From Deltaproteobacteria bacterium (GTDB taxonomy: Bacteria; Desulfobacterota; Dissulfuribacteria; Dissulfuribacterales; QOAL01), in contig JALXCD010000129.1 in NCBI GenBank assembly GCA_026991135.1, positions 1-44,088 of the forward strand: a stretch of 44,088 bases of DNA. Direction: 5' to 3'. The position numbers and the translations under genes are program-made. Below the pieces are notes generated by a model. The model worked only from the letters and a program-made list of their open reading frames with translations. It was not told where the DNA came from and searched no databases. This document shows, one piece after another, positions 32,088-40,727 of the stretch. The first letter of the stretch is position 1, and each line of letters begins with the position of its first letter.

Positions 32088-33512
32088 ATGAGTTCTTTTT
32101 TTCGTTTTACCATCAAACAAAAGATCCTGATATTCAACATGATGATTTTGTGCTTTTTCATCCTGTTATTTGGTTTTTTTTACCTGGAAATAATATCAGT
32201 TGAAAAACATCTTGAGACCATAGAACACTTCAACAAGATATTGCTGGATGCCTTGGAAATCAGGCGTTATGAAAAAGACATTCTTCTTAATATAGGTGAC
32301 GGCAATTTAGATAAACTCATGGATTATCTCCATCAGCTTAAAAAAGACATTAATTCTAGGCAGGATGATATAATTCGACTTACCAGTAAAGATGAATACA
32401 TTGATTTTTTAAATTTACTATCGAGGTATGAATCCTTTTTTAAGTATAAAAAATTTAAGAAAATAAATCCTACACTTGTAAGAAAATATGGTAAGCAACT
32501 TATTGATTATTGTAATAAAATACGAAAAAAGATTAGAACAAAAATACACGGGGAATTAAAGAATATTCTCTGGATCTGTGCTCTTATTCCTACTGTACTT
32601 GGAATAATCATGGCAGTAGCAATTCAGTTTCAGACCAAACTGGTCATTAAAAGGCTAAAACTCCTTGAAAAAGCAACAAAGGACCTTCTGGAAGATAAGT
32701 TTGTTCCTATTGAAGATGATGCCAGGATACAGGATGAGGTTTCTGATCTTATTAAGGCCTTCAACAAAATGGCCCGCGAACTAAATCATCAATATGAAGA
32801 GATGTTACAGGCAAAAAAGATGGCTGCCATTGGGACATTTTCTTCAGGGATTGCCCATGAGATAAACAACCCCCTGAACAACATTTCTCTATCAGCTGAC
32901 ATGTTATATGAAGAATATGACAACCTTTCCCCTGAAGAAGCCAAGGAGATCATAAAAGACATTCTTGAGCAGACAGAAAGGGCCAGCAAGATTGTCAGGA
33001 ATCTGCTTGATTTTTCAAGGGAAAAGGAACCGTCCATCAGGGAACTGACCCCCAGGGAAATAATTGAATCCACTGCAAAATTACTGGAAAATGAATTTAA
33101 GGTGAAAAAAATTTACTTTGGCTCCTGTGTACCCATTGATTTGCCCCACGTCCTGGGTGATCTCAATCAATTGCAGCAGGTCTTTTTAAACCTGTTTTTA
33201 AATTCCATACACGCCATGGACGAAGGCGGGATTATCCATGTAGATGCCAAAGAGGAACCCAAAGGATATGTGCGCATAGATGTTGCAGATTCCGGTAAGG
33301 GGATACCTGAATCTGAACTGGAAAAGATCTTTGACCCCTTCTATACCACAAAGGCAGTGGGCGAAGGCACAGGATTGGGGCTATCAATTGTTTATGGAAT
33401 TGTAAAAAAGCACGGTGGCCATATCGAAGTAAAGAGCAAGCTTGGGGAAGGAACGATTTTTTCTATCTTTTTACCTGTATATAAGGGTGAAAAAAAGGGA
33501 GAAAAGGCATGA
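32088..33512 (+). CDS. Membrane sensor histidine kinase (HAMP, HisKA, HATPase)
   Basis: The 474-residue protein has one membrane helix at about residues 12-32, a periplasmic helical sensor domain of about 125 residues, a second helix (ILWICALIPTVLGIIMAV, cited in part), a HAMP linker (LVIKRLKLLEKATKDLLED), the HisKA box SSGIAHEINNPL with phospho-His, the N box QQVFLNLFLNSIHAM, and DSGKGIP, FDPFYTTK and GTGLGLSI in the ATPase. ATG 32088 has GGAGG 5 bases upstream and places the membrane helix near the N-terminus. Its stop overlaps the regulator start by 4 bases. The two form an NtrB/NtrC-type pair, likely controlling the sigma-54 operon that follows. Confidence 0.93.
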   Translation: MSSFFRFTIKQKILIFNMMILCFFILLFGFFYLEIISVEKHLETIEHFNKILLDALEIRRYEKDILLNIGDGNLDKLMDYLHQLKKDINSRQDDIIRLTSKDEYIDFLNLLSRYESFFKYKKFKKINPTLVRKYGKQLIDYCNKIRKKIRTKIHGELKNILWICALIPTVLGIIMAVAIQFQTKLVIKRLKLLEKATKDLLEDKFVPIEDDARIQDEVSDLIKAFNKMARELNHQYEEMLQAKKMAAIGTFSSGIAHEINNPLNNISLSADMLYEEYDNLSPEEAKEIIKDILEQTERASKIVRNLLDFSREKEPSIRELTPREIIESTAKLLENEFKVKKIYFGSCVPIDLPHVLGDLNQLQQVFLNLFLNSIHAMDEGGIIHVDAKEEPKGYVRIDVADSGKGIPESELEKIFDPFYTTKAVGEGTGLGLSIVYGIVKKHGGHIEVKSKLGEGTIFSIFLPVYKGEKKGEKA

Positions 33513-34855
33513 GATTGGCTGTCATCGATGATGAGCAAACTGCTCGTCAAATGATGAAACGATTTTTAGAAAAAGAGGGGTTTCAAGTTGAAACATTTTC
33601 TCTGGCATCCACTTTTTTTAAAAGATTGAAGGAGACTGGTTTTGAAATAGTCTTTATTGATCTCAAGCTTCCTGATATGGATGGCCTTGAAGTTTTAAAG
33701 AATGTAAAACACCTTAGCCCAGATACTGAAGCCATTATAATCACAGGCTATGCCAGCATAGACACAGCAGTGGAAGCCACCAAAATGGGGGCCTTTCACT
33801 ATCTTTCCAAACCTTTGAAACGATATGACATAGTATTAATGGCAAATCGGGCACGGGAAAGGGTACGCCTTAAAAAGGAAAACAAGACACTTAGAATGGC
33901 CAATACGGGTGGGGAATTGATAGAAGGCTTTGTTGGCGCCGGCCCTGCCATGCAGGAAATTTTTTCACTGATAAAAAAAGTGGCCCTGGTTAATTGTAAT
34001 GTTCTTCTGCAGGCTGAGACCGGTACTGGAAAACAGATGGTGGCCAAGGCAATTCATCGCCTGAGTCCCAGACGGGGTATGCCTTTTGTATATTTCAACT
34101 GTGCAAGCTTCACAGAAGAGCTTATTAGCAGTGAGCTTTTTGGTTATGAAAAGGGTGCCTTTACAGGAGCAACCACTTCAAAAAAAGGGCTCTTTGAAAC
34201 CGCCAACGGAGGCACTGTGTTTCTTGATGAAATAGGGGAGATGCCCATGTCAATGCAGGTAAAACTCCTGCATGTGTTACAGGAAAGACAAATCCTGCGT
34301 GTAGGTGGCACCAAACCCATAGATTTAGATGTCCGAATTATTGCAGCAACAAATAGAGATTTGAAATCAGCAATTAAAAATGGTTCTTTCCGTGAAGACC
34401 TCTATTACAGGTTGAATGTGGTTAATATTCAACTTCCTAGACTTGCCGAAAGAAAAGAAGATATTCCGCTCTTGGTCACCTACTTCATTAAAAAATATTC
34501 ATCAAGATTTAAAAAGAAGGTTAAAAACATCTCTCCAGACGCCCTTAACATCTTGATGAAATATGATTTTCCAGGAAATGTCAGGGAGCTTGAAAACATC
34601 ATCCAAAGGGCAGTTGCCCTGACTGAAGAACTTTTTATTGAAAAAAAACACCTGCCACCAGAACTTCTTGAAATTGAAAATGAAGGTCTTGTGGATGACG
34701 ATTCATTGCTGTTGCCTCTAGAAGAGGTCGAAAAACTCCATATTTTAAAAGTCCTTAAAAAAACAGGATTCAACAAAAAGAAGGCCAGTAAAATTCTAAA
34801 TATCCCCAGGACCACACTCTGGCGTAGAATGAAAAAATTTGGAATCGACCATTAA
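33509..34855 (+). CDS. NtrC-family sigma-54-dependent response regulator
   Basis: The 448-residue protein is a complete activator: receiver (IDDEQTARQ, phospho-Asp in FIDLKLPDMDG), AAA+ domain with Walker A AETGTGKQ, the sigma-54 contact loop GAFTGA intact, Walker B GGTVFLDEIGE and AATNRDL, and a C-terminal Fis-like helix-turn-helix (KKKASKILNIPRTTLWRRMKKFG). It is phosphorylated by the kinase encoded just upstream and should bind an enhancer site and drive a sigma-54 promoter. One lies 210 bases downstream of its stop. Confidence 0.96.
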   Translation: MRLAVIDDEQTARQMMKRFLEKEGFQVETFSLASTFFKRLKETGFEIVFIDLKLPDMDGLEVLKNVKHLSPDTEAIIITGYASIDTAVEATKMGAFHYLSKPLKRYDIVLMANRARERVRLKKENKTLRMANTGGELIEGFVGAGPAMQEIFSLIKKVALVNCNVLLQAETGTGKQMVAKAIHRLSPRRGMPFVYFNCASFTEELISSELFGYEKGAFTGATTSKKGLFETANGGTVFLDEIGEMPMSMQVKLLHVLQERQILRVGGTKPIDLDVRIIAATNRDLKSAIKNGSFREDLYYRLNVVNIQLPRLAERKEDIPLLVTYFIKKYSSRFKKKVKNISPDALNILMKYDFPGNVRELENIIQRAVALTEELFIEKKHLPPELLEIENEGLVDDDSLLLPLEEVEKLHILKVLKKTGFNKKKASKILNIPRTTLWRRMKKFGIDH

Positions 34856-34867
34856 TGTTTCAATCTT

Positions 34868-34885
34868 GAACATAGCATAATGTTC
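34868..34885. promoter_or_regulatory. Candidate enhancer site (GAACAT-N6-ATGTTC)
   Basis: A perfect six-base inverted repeat with a six-base spacer lies about 190 bases upstream of the -24/-12 promoter, within the usual range for an NtrC-type enhancer. It is also just after the regulator stop and is followed by a T-rich run, so a weak terminator is the alternative. Confidence 0.4.
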
Positions 34886-35064
34886 TTATCTGTTTTTGAT
34901 TTACATTTTTTTATTTATTTCAGCCTATAAACAATCTTTGTATCATTTTTCACTTTGAAACACCCAAGATGCCATTTCTTTCTAATCTCCAAATTTATTA
35001 TTTGGCCCTTGTGGCTAACATCCTAAAATAACAGCTCTTTTTAAAAAAAATCGAATCTCTTTCC

Positions 35065-35081
35065 TTGGCATTTCTATTGCA
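35065..35081 (+). promoter_or_regulatory. Sigma-54 (-24/-12) promoter
   Basis: TTGGCATTTCTATTGCA has the GG (35067-35068) and GC (35079-35080) dinucleotides separated by exactly 10 bases and matches the consensus TGGCA-N6-TTGCA closely. The predicted start point is near 35092, giving a leader of about 90 bases before the permease gene. It stands directly downstream of an NtrC-family activator gene. Confidence 0.8.
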
Positions 35082-35182
35082 CAAGCCCCAGTAGCCTAAA
35101 GTATTTCTTGTTGCCCCAAATGAATACGTGGCGGCTCTAATTTGAGGCGAAAAGACAAATTTAACAGGAGGTATATATTACA

Positions 35183-36109
35183 ATGTTTCACATGTATCTT
35201 CCCATAGCCGGGAATAGCGTAAACATTTTACTCATTTTTGGTCTAGGTGGTTTCGTAGGGTTGCTCTCAGGAATTTTTGGAGTTGGTGGTGGATTTTTAA
35301 TGACTCCCCTTTTAATCATGTTTGGAATTCCGCCAACTGTAGCAGCAGCTTCTGATTCAAATCAGATTGTTGGTGCATCTACTTCAGGAACCCTGGCCCA
35401 CTGGCGCCTTGGAAATGTGGATTTCAAAATGGGCATCCTTCTTCTAATTGGAGGCATTATTGGAGGGACATTTGGTGTTCAAATCATAAAGATCCTGCGT
35501 GCCATGGGTAATGCAGATTTCTTAATCAAAATAACCTATGTCATCATGCTAGGCGGCGTTGGAAGTTATATGTTCGTAGATAGCTTGAAAGGACTAAGAG
35601 GAAGCTCAGAAGCCACCTCCAAAAAAACTGGTGGCAAAGAGTCAACCTATGCAAAGATGTTAAAAAGCCTGCCGTTTCAAACCAGATTTGAAAAATCAGG
35701 CATTGAGATATCGCTGCTTCTTCCATTGATTTTCGGTGCATTTGTGGGCATTCTTGCCGCCATCATGGGTGTTGGCGGTGGATTTATCATGGTGCCCGTC
35801 ATGGTTTATTTGTTGAGAATGCCCATGCATGTAGTGGTAGGAACCAGCTTGTTTCAGATACTTTTCACCTGTGTTGATGTTACCATTATGCAGGCATATG
35901 CCAACCACACAGTGGATTTTGTTTTGGCCCTCTTACTCCTTCTTGGCTCCACAATAGGGGCACAGATAGGAACAAGCATTAATAAACGCCTTAAAGGTGA
36001 CCAGATAAAGATCTTGTTGGCTAGCCTTGTGCTTCTGGTCTGTGTCAAGATGCTCTATGGATTGCTAGTTCCCCCAGAGATTATGGTTGCACTGAAAGGA
36101 GGACACTAA
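35183..36109 (+). CDS. TauE/SafE-family permease (sulfite/sulfonate exporter-like)
   Basis: The 308-residue protein has about eight membrane helices in two homologous halves, each with the family repeat: SGIFGVGGGFLMTPLL in the first and AIMGVGGGFIMVPVMV in the second. A hydrophilic loop of about 35 residues joins them. Members export sulfite, sulfoacetate or related small anions. It is the first gene of the sigma-54 operon, followed after 2 bases by its usual TIGR02186 partner. A sulfur-oxyanion substrate is family-based inference. Confidence 0.88.
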   Translation: MFHMYLPIAGNSVNILLIFGLGGFVGLLSGIFGVGGGFLMTPLLIMFGIPPTVAAASDSNQIVGASTSGTLAHWRLGNVDFKMGILLLIGGIIGGTFGVQIIKILRAMGNADFLIKITYVIMLGGVGSYMFVDSLKGLRGSSEATSKKTGGKESTYAKMLKSLPFQTRFEKSGIEISLLLPLIFGAFVGILAAIMGVGGGFIMVPVMVYLLRMPMHVVVGTSLFQILFTCVDVTIMQAYANHTVDFVLALLLLLGSTIGAQIGTSINKRLKGDQIKILLASLVLLVCVKMLYGLLVPPEIMVALKGGH

Positions 36110-36111
36110 AA

Positions 36112-36900
36112 ATGAAAGTATCAAGCAAATGTATTAAGAAGCACTTTGTCTTCTTAGTATTTCTTTCCCTAAGCGTTTTTTTAATAAGTAACTGGGCTTT
36201 CGCATCTCAAGAAAACCTGAAATTAGAGTTGAATCCAAGTCATATAAATATTGGTACATTTTATAATGGCACTAAAGTCATAGCAAAGGGAAAGATACCA
36301 GCCGGCACCGAGGTAGTATTAAGAATTAGCGGTCATTACACTGAACTTCATCTAAAAAAGAAAGGAAAGATAGCAGGGCTTCTGTGGATGAATATCGGCG
36401 ATGTGACAGTAGGAAATGTGCCCGAGGTTTTCATGGTGGTTTGTTCTCAAAATATGAAGGACAGGATAGACGACCCAGAGTTAAACCTTGGTTATAAATA
36501 TCTGGAAAAGATGATGACCATAGAGCCAGAGGGTGAAGACAAAGGTTTTATCTTTAAAGAATTTGTAAAATTGCAGGAAAAATCCGGTACCTATGGAATT
36601 TTCAGTGGCAATGTGAAATATACAGGTGAAAGTGACGGCCTCAAAACATTTGAGGCAACAATTCCTGTTCCGCCAAAAATGAAACAGGGAGAATATAAGG
36701 TAGAGGCATTTGCAGTAAGGGGCAAAGAAATAATTAAATCCTCGGCCCAGGAGCTAAATTTGAAACAGGTTGGATTCCCGGCCCTTGTATCAAAACTTGC
36801 CTTTGGCTATTCTCTAATATACGGTATTGGTGCTGTAATTATAGCAATCTTTGCCGGTCTCCTGATGGGACTACTCTTTAAAGGGGGAGGTTCCCATTAA
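36112..36900 (+). CDS. TIGR02186-family membrane protein
   Basis: The 262-residue protein has a signal sequence (residues 13-31, ending ...NWAFAS), a periplasmic beta-rich domain starting ENLKLELNPSHINIGTFYNG, cited in part, and a C-terminal membrane helix (residues about 235-258). The hallmark is a strand set with a rigid LNP...I..GTFYNG start and a GIFSGNVKYTG segment, as in the TIGR02186 family that almost always sits beside TauE-like permeases. It may gate or assist the permease. AGGAGG precedes the ATG. A 25-base gap separates it from the phosphotransferase gene. Confidence 0.85.
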   Translation: MKVSSKCIKKHFVFLVFLSLSVFLISNWAFASQENLKLELNPSHINIGTFYNGTKVIAKGKIPAGTEVVLRISGHYTELHLKKKGKIAGLLWMNIGDVTVGNVPEVFMVVCSQNMKDRIDDPELNLGYKYLEKMMTIEPEGEDKGFIFKEFVKLQEKSGTYGIFSGNVKYTGESDGLKTFEATIPVPPKMKQGEYKVEAFAVRGKEIIKSSAQELNLKQVGFPALVSKLAFGYSLIYGIGAVIIAIFAGLLMGLLFKGGGSH

Positions 36901-36925
36901 TGCCTAGATCAAATCGGTACAATAA

Positions 36926-39514
36926 ATGGTGAATCTCAAACATATATTTAAAAAGATACTGGGAAAGGGCGGCACCGATGAAGGCCGCCCTTTTTCTTAT
37001 TTATTCCAGGTTTTCCAGCAGATTTTGACGTTGAACAACAAGATCCTGGATAAGATAGCAGAAGCCAATGAGAAGCTTGGAGGTGAATATGTCTTTGACA
37101 TAAGGTTTATTGAACAGTTTGTGGAAAGCATATCAAAGGATGTCCAACAGTTGATCTTTTCAATGAATGAAATGGTGCCTGGGCGATATGAAGGCCTTTT
37201 TGAGGCATACAAGGCAATAGAGCTCGATATCCAGGCTATAATGGCTGGCCAATATATTGGAGCAAAAACCCATGTATTGCATTTCGATGATGTTGAAAAG
37301 GGAGATGAAGATTCAATTGGTCCTAAAAATGCCTCGTTATGTCTTCTAAAAAAAGAACTCTCTTTAAATATCCCGGAAGGGTTTGCCATAACCTTTTATG
37401 CATATAAGGATTTTTTGTCTCAGAATGGACTTGAAGAAAAGATTCATGAGATAATGAATGAATGGGAAAAAGGACGGTATAGTACTAAAGAAGCAAGTCG
37501 AATGATTCAATCTGAAATACTTTCATCACCCATCCCTTCAAATTTGAAACACTCCATAAGCGACGCCTTGGCAATTCTCAGAAAAAAGATAGGTAAACAT
37601 TCACTTTTGGCTGTGCGCAGCAGTGCATGGGGAGAAGACAGTGAGCATTCTTTTGCAGGCCTCTATGACAGTGTCGTGGGCGTGAATGATAATGGCATAT
37701 ATGATGCATATAAGAAGGTAATAGCAAGTACCTTTCATTCAAAAGTCATGGAATATAGACGACAGATTGGGTTCAAAGAGGATGAAATACTCATGGCCGT
37801 GGGATGCGAACAGTTAATAGAACCTGAAGTTAGCGGAATAATTTATACGCTCAATCCTAATGAACCCAGTTGTGAGAACATGATCATCAACTCCACATGG
37901 GGATTAGGGGGGATACTGGTATCTGGTAAGACCACTGGAGATATGTTTTTCATCAACAGAGAAAGCAGGGAAATTGTGGGACTTGAAATAGCCTGGAAAG
38001 AGAAAAAAAAGGTGATAAAAAGGGATGGATCTTTCGAATATGTGGAGGTTGAAGACAACCGCAAAGAGATCCCATCCCTTTCCAAAGAACAAATTAAAAG
38101 GCTTGCCAAAACCGCAGTAACAATTGAACGATTCTTTAAAAAGCCCCAGGATATAGAATTTGCAATTGACAAGTCTGGTGAAATCATAATCTTACAGTCC
38201 AGGCCCCTTAAGATCAGGGAAAAGATTAAAACAAGCCAGCTGGATATCACTCACCTTGATAAAAGATATCAAATTCTCATAAAAAACTCAGGGCACACAG
38301 CCCAAGAAGGTGTCGGCATTGGCCCAGTTTATATATGCGCTGGCGATCACGTTTTAGATGACTTTCCAACTGGTGCCATAGCAGTTGCAAAATACGCTTC
38401 TCCAAGGCTTGCAAGGATTGTCCCAAGGGCTTCTGGCATAATTACTGAGATAGGTTCAGTTGCCGGTCACCTGGCCACCATATGCAGGGAATACGGCCTT
38501 CCTGCCGTATTCAATGTAAAAAATGCAATTGAAATCTTGGAGGATCAGGGCCAGATTACCCTGGATGCCACAGAAAAAACCGTTTATAAGGGCAAGGTAA
38601 AAGAGTTATTTTATTATACCTTGTCACAGGAGCCCATAGAAGAGTCCTATGAATACCGTCTTCTTAGACGGATCTTAAGAAAGATCGAACCACTTAACCT
38701 GGTGGATCCAAATTCGCCAAAGTTCAGGCCCGAAACGTGTAAAACATTTCATGATATAACCCGTTTTGTCCACGAAAAGGCGGTAGAAGCCATTATTGAT
38801 CTTCATTATGAGGGCATAGATCACTCCCAATCCATATCAGCAAGGATGAAATGGGATATTCCATTAGACCTTGTAGTCATAGACATTGGCGGTGGGCTTG
38901 ACGAAGAATCATTGAAAGTTGGAGTGGCACGCCCAGAAGATGTTCTTTCAATACCCATGCAAGGACTTATGCAAGGTTTGAGATGTCCAGGAGCATGGGA
39001 CAATGATCCTATGTCAGTGGATGTTTCAAGTTTTATGTCAAGTTTAACCCGAACTTTTTCTGCTGAACATGCTGACCCTAAAATGGTTGGCCAGAATTTA
39101 GCTGTATTAAGCAAACACTATGTCAATTTGAGTCTTAGACTTGGTTACCATTTTACAATGGTAGATAGTTATGTCTCACAAAATGTGATTGAAAACTATA
39201 TTTATTTTCGTTTTTTTGGCGGGGTCACTGATCTTAAACGAAGGTCCAGAAGGGCTAAATTGATTAGTGATATCTTAAGCTTTTATGATTTCAGGGTAGA
39301 GACCAGAGGAGATTTAGTAGTTGCTCGGCTAAAACGATTTGGGCAGGAAGACACACTTAGACGTCTTTATCTGGTTGGTATTTTAATAGGATTTACCCGT
39401 CAGCTTGATGTATTAATGGTTTCTGACGAGCACGTAAGCCAATTTGCAAAAAAAATTATCGAATTGATGGAGGGGGAAAATGGACAAAGAGAAGATAAAA
39501 ATTTTGATTCTTGA
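36926..39514 (+). CDS. PPDK-like phosphotransferase without PEP barrel (paralogue 1)
   Basis: The 862-residue protein has four parts. Residues 1-120 are a helical N-terminal domain. Residues 130-430 are a PPDK-type ATP-grasp (GPKNASL, AVRSSAWGEDSEHSFAG, TWGLGGILVSG, IILQSRPL). Residues 440-560 are a phosphohistidine swivelling domain with GSVAGHLATICREYG, where His515 is the phosphate carrier. Residues 575-850 are a C-terminal domain (VIDIGGG, YVNLSLRLGYHF, RQLDVLM) that does not look like the PEP/pyruvate barrel and is shared with the second paralogue. It may pass phosphate from ATP via His515 to an unknown acceptor, as rifampin phosphotransferase does. No good ribosome site precedes ATG 36926, and a terminator-like hairpin lies in codons 13-23. 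Confidence 0.82.
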   Translation: MVNLKHIFKKILGKGGTDEGRPFSYLFQVFQQILTLNNKILDKIAEANEKLGGEYVFDIRFIEQFVESISKDVQQLIFSMNEMVPGRYEGLFEAYKAIELDIQAIMAGQYIGAKTHVLHFDDVEKGDEDSIGPKNASLCLLKKELSLNIPEGFAITFYAYKDFLSQNGLEEKIHEIMNEWEKGRYSTKEASRMIQSEILSSPIPSNLKHSISDALAILRKKIGKHSLLAVRSSAWGEDSEHSFAGLYDSVVGVNDNGIYDAYKKVIASTFHSKVMEYRRQIGFKEDEILMAVGCEQLIEPEVSGIIYTLNPNEPSCENMIINSTWGLGGILVSGKTTGDMFFINRESREIVGLEIAWKEKKKVIKRDGSFEYVEVEDNRKEIPSLSKEQIKRLAKTAVTIERFFKKPQDIEFAIDKSGEIIILQSRPLKIREKIKTSQLDITHLDKRYQILIKNSGHTAQEGVGIGPVYICAGDHVLDDFPTGAIAVAKYASPRLARIVPRASGIITEIGSVAGHLATICREYGLPAVFNVKNAIEILEDQGQITLDATEKTVYKGKVKELFYYTLSQEPIEESYEYRLLRRILRKIEPLNLVDPNSPKFRPETCKTFHDITRFVHEKAVEAIIDLHYEGIDHSQSISARMKWDIPLDLVVIDIGGGLDEESLKVGVARPEDVLSIPMQGLMQGLRCPGAWDNDPMSVDVSSFMSSLTRTFSAEHADPKMVGQNLAVLSKHYVNLSLRLGYHFTMVDSYVSQNVIENYIYFRFFGGVTDLKRRSRRAKLISDILSFYDFRVETRGDLVVARLKRFGQEDTLRRLYLVGILIGFTRQLDVLMVSDEHVSQFAKKIIELMEGENGQREDKNFDS
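36964..36996 (+). terminator. Terminator-like GC hairpin inside the start of the phosphotransferase gene
   Basis: AAAGGGCGGC (36964-36973) and GCCGCCCTTT (36984-36993) form a perfect 10-base stem with a 10-base loop, followed by T residues to 36995. It is the most GC-rich, terminator-like structure nearby, yet lies 38 bases inside an open frame whose conserved part begins right after it. It could end transcripts when the frame is not translated. Confidence 0.6.
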
Positions 39515-39875
39515 TGACGAACCCATAGTTACCAAACGTCTAAAACCTGCCCTAGAAAAAAAGGGATATGAGGTAGAAACCTTTACCCAGAGTAGCTCTG
39601 CCCTAAAAAGAATTCAGGAAGAGAGATTTGATATAGTAATTACAGATCTTAAGATGGAAGGGCTTAGTGGAATGGAATTTCTTGAAAAGGTCAAGGAAAA
39701 GTGGCCACAAACTGAGGTCATAGTGATTACAGGTTTTGCTACCATGGAAACTGCAAAAGAATCCTTTAAAAAGGGCGTCTTTGACTTTCTGGCAAAACCA
39801 TTCAAGCTAGGAGAAATTATAGATATTGTGGCCAAGGCCGTTGATCATTTGAAGGGTAAAGAAGCTTCTAAATAA
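39480..39875 (+). CDS. Single-domain CheY-like response regulator
   Basis: The 131-residue protein is a receiver domain only: LILDDEP with the acidic pair, phospho-Asp in VITDLKMEGLSGMEF, the Thr of VITGFAT and the Lys of FLAKPFK. There is no output domain, so it works by protein contact or as a phosphate sink. GGAGGGGG precedes the ATG, which lies 35 bases inside the phosphotransferase gene, so the two are coupled. Its receiver resembles that of the NtrC-like protein upstream, so the membrane kinase might phosphorylate both. Confidence 0.93.
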   Translation: MDKEKIKILILDDEPIVTKRLKPALEKKGYEVETFTQSSSALKRIQEERFDIVITDLKMEGLSGMEFLEKVKEKWPQTEVIVITGFATMETAKESFKKGVFDFLAKPFKLGEIIDIVAKAVDHLKGKEASK

Positions 39876-39898
39876 TTTCTTTTGATGGGAGACGACTA

Positions 39899-40726
39899 AT
39901 GGCAAGAGCGTTACTCTATTTAGACGAAAACTTGGCCTCAAGCATTGCCCTTAGATATATAGATTACTTAAGCACTATGATACAACTGACTCCATTCATA
40001 ATTCATGTTGTCGTACCTGAAGAGAAGGAACAGGCAGGCACAGGATGGGTACGCCGCACCTGGGAAAGTGGTATGATTGAATCGGGAAAGGCCACCATTT
40101 CAAGGCTTCTTAAGACAGAAAAAGTTAAATGTGCATTTGGCGGCACCCCGAAGATAAAGATAGGCAACAAAGATGATGAGATACTGGAAGAGCTAAGGAT
40201 CACTTCATACGATTTCTTTGCTGAAGGACACCTACCTACTTCTCGAAGTCAGGACTTTCACGACTTATTAGATTCAGAGCTCTATATAAAAGCCCCGTGT
40301 TCAATAATGTGCATTAAAAATCTGTCGGTGTCAAAGACAGTGGGTATCCTCCTTGGAAATGGTGTCGAGCCGGAAACAGTGGTGTCTGAATTGAAAAAAA
40401 TATGGGACAACTCGGTAATGGATATAGATTTGATTTATTACACGTTTAAAGATTCAGACAATCTAGAATTTCTTGAAAGATCACATGCAAGCAATTTACT
40501 TAATGAAACTGAAGAGTTACTTAAAAAAGGAGAGCTTCCTTGCTCAAACATCCATGTTATCGCTGGAACACCGGAAGCGGCTGGTGATTTTCTTATAAAT
40601 TATGCATTCATAGCCTCTAGTTTCCCACCTAAAAAGTCACTGGTAGCTGAAGTCCTAGCCTATACACCAAATTCAGTATTTTTATGCAAAGGTAAAAAGA
40701 GTAGAAAAAAGGGGACGGAGGCTTAA
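39899..40726 (+). CDS. Tandem universal-stress-protein-like protein (degenerate)
   Basis: The 275-residue protein has two alpha/beta halves of about 135 residues that resemble USP domains: a first strand with ALLYLDENLASSIAL, and a strand end APCSIMCIK, then a second half beginning TVGILLGNGVEPETV. The glycine-rich ATP loop (G-x2-G-x9-G-S/T) normally seen before the last strand is absent; the first half instead has FFAEGHLPTSRSQDF. It is therefore probably not an ATP-binding USP. GGGAG precedes the ATG. It ends 1 base before the next USP gene. Confidence 0.68.
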   Translation: MARALLYLDENLASSIALRYIDYLSTMIQLTPFIIHVVVPEEKEQAGTGWVRRTWESGMIESGKATISRLLKTEKVKCAFGGTPKIKIGNKDDEILEELRITSYDFFAEGHLPTSRSQDFHDLLDSELYIKAPCSIMCIKNLSVSKTVGILLGNGVEPETVVSELKKIWDNSVMDIDLIYYTFKDSDNLEFLERSHASNLLNETEELLKKGELPCSNIHVIAGTPEAAGDFLINYAFIASSFPPKKSLVAEVLAYTPNSVFLCKGKKSRKKGTEA

Positions 40727-40727
40727 T

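Larger units (their letters stand above)
34856..35182 (+). other. Regulatory gap before the sigma-54 operon
   Basis: This 327-base AT-rich stretch has no gene. It holds an inverted repeat at 34868-34885, a -24/-12 promoter at 35065-35081 and the ribosome site of the permease gene at 35167-35172 (AGGAGG, with a rather long 11-base spacer to ATG). No intrinsic terminator with a good GC stem follows the regulator gene, so some read-through is possible. Confidence 0.6.
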
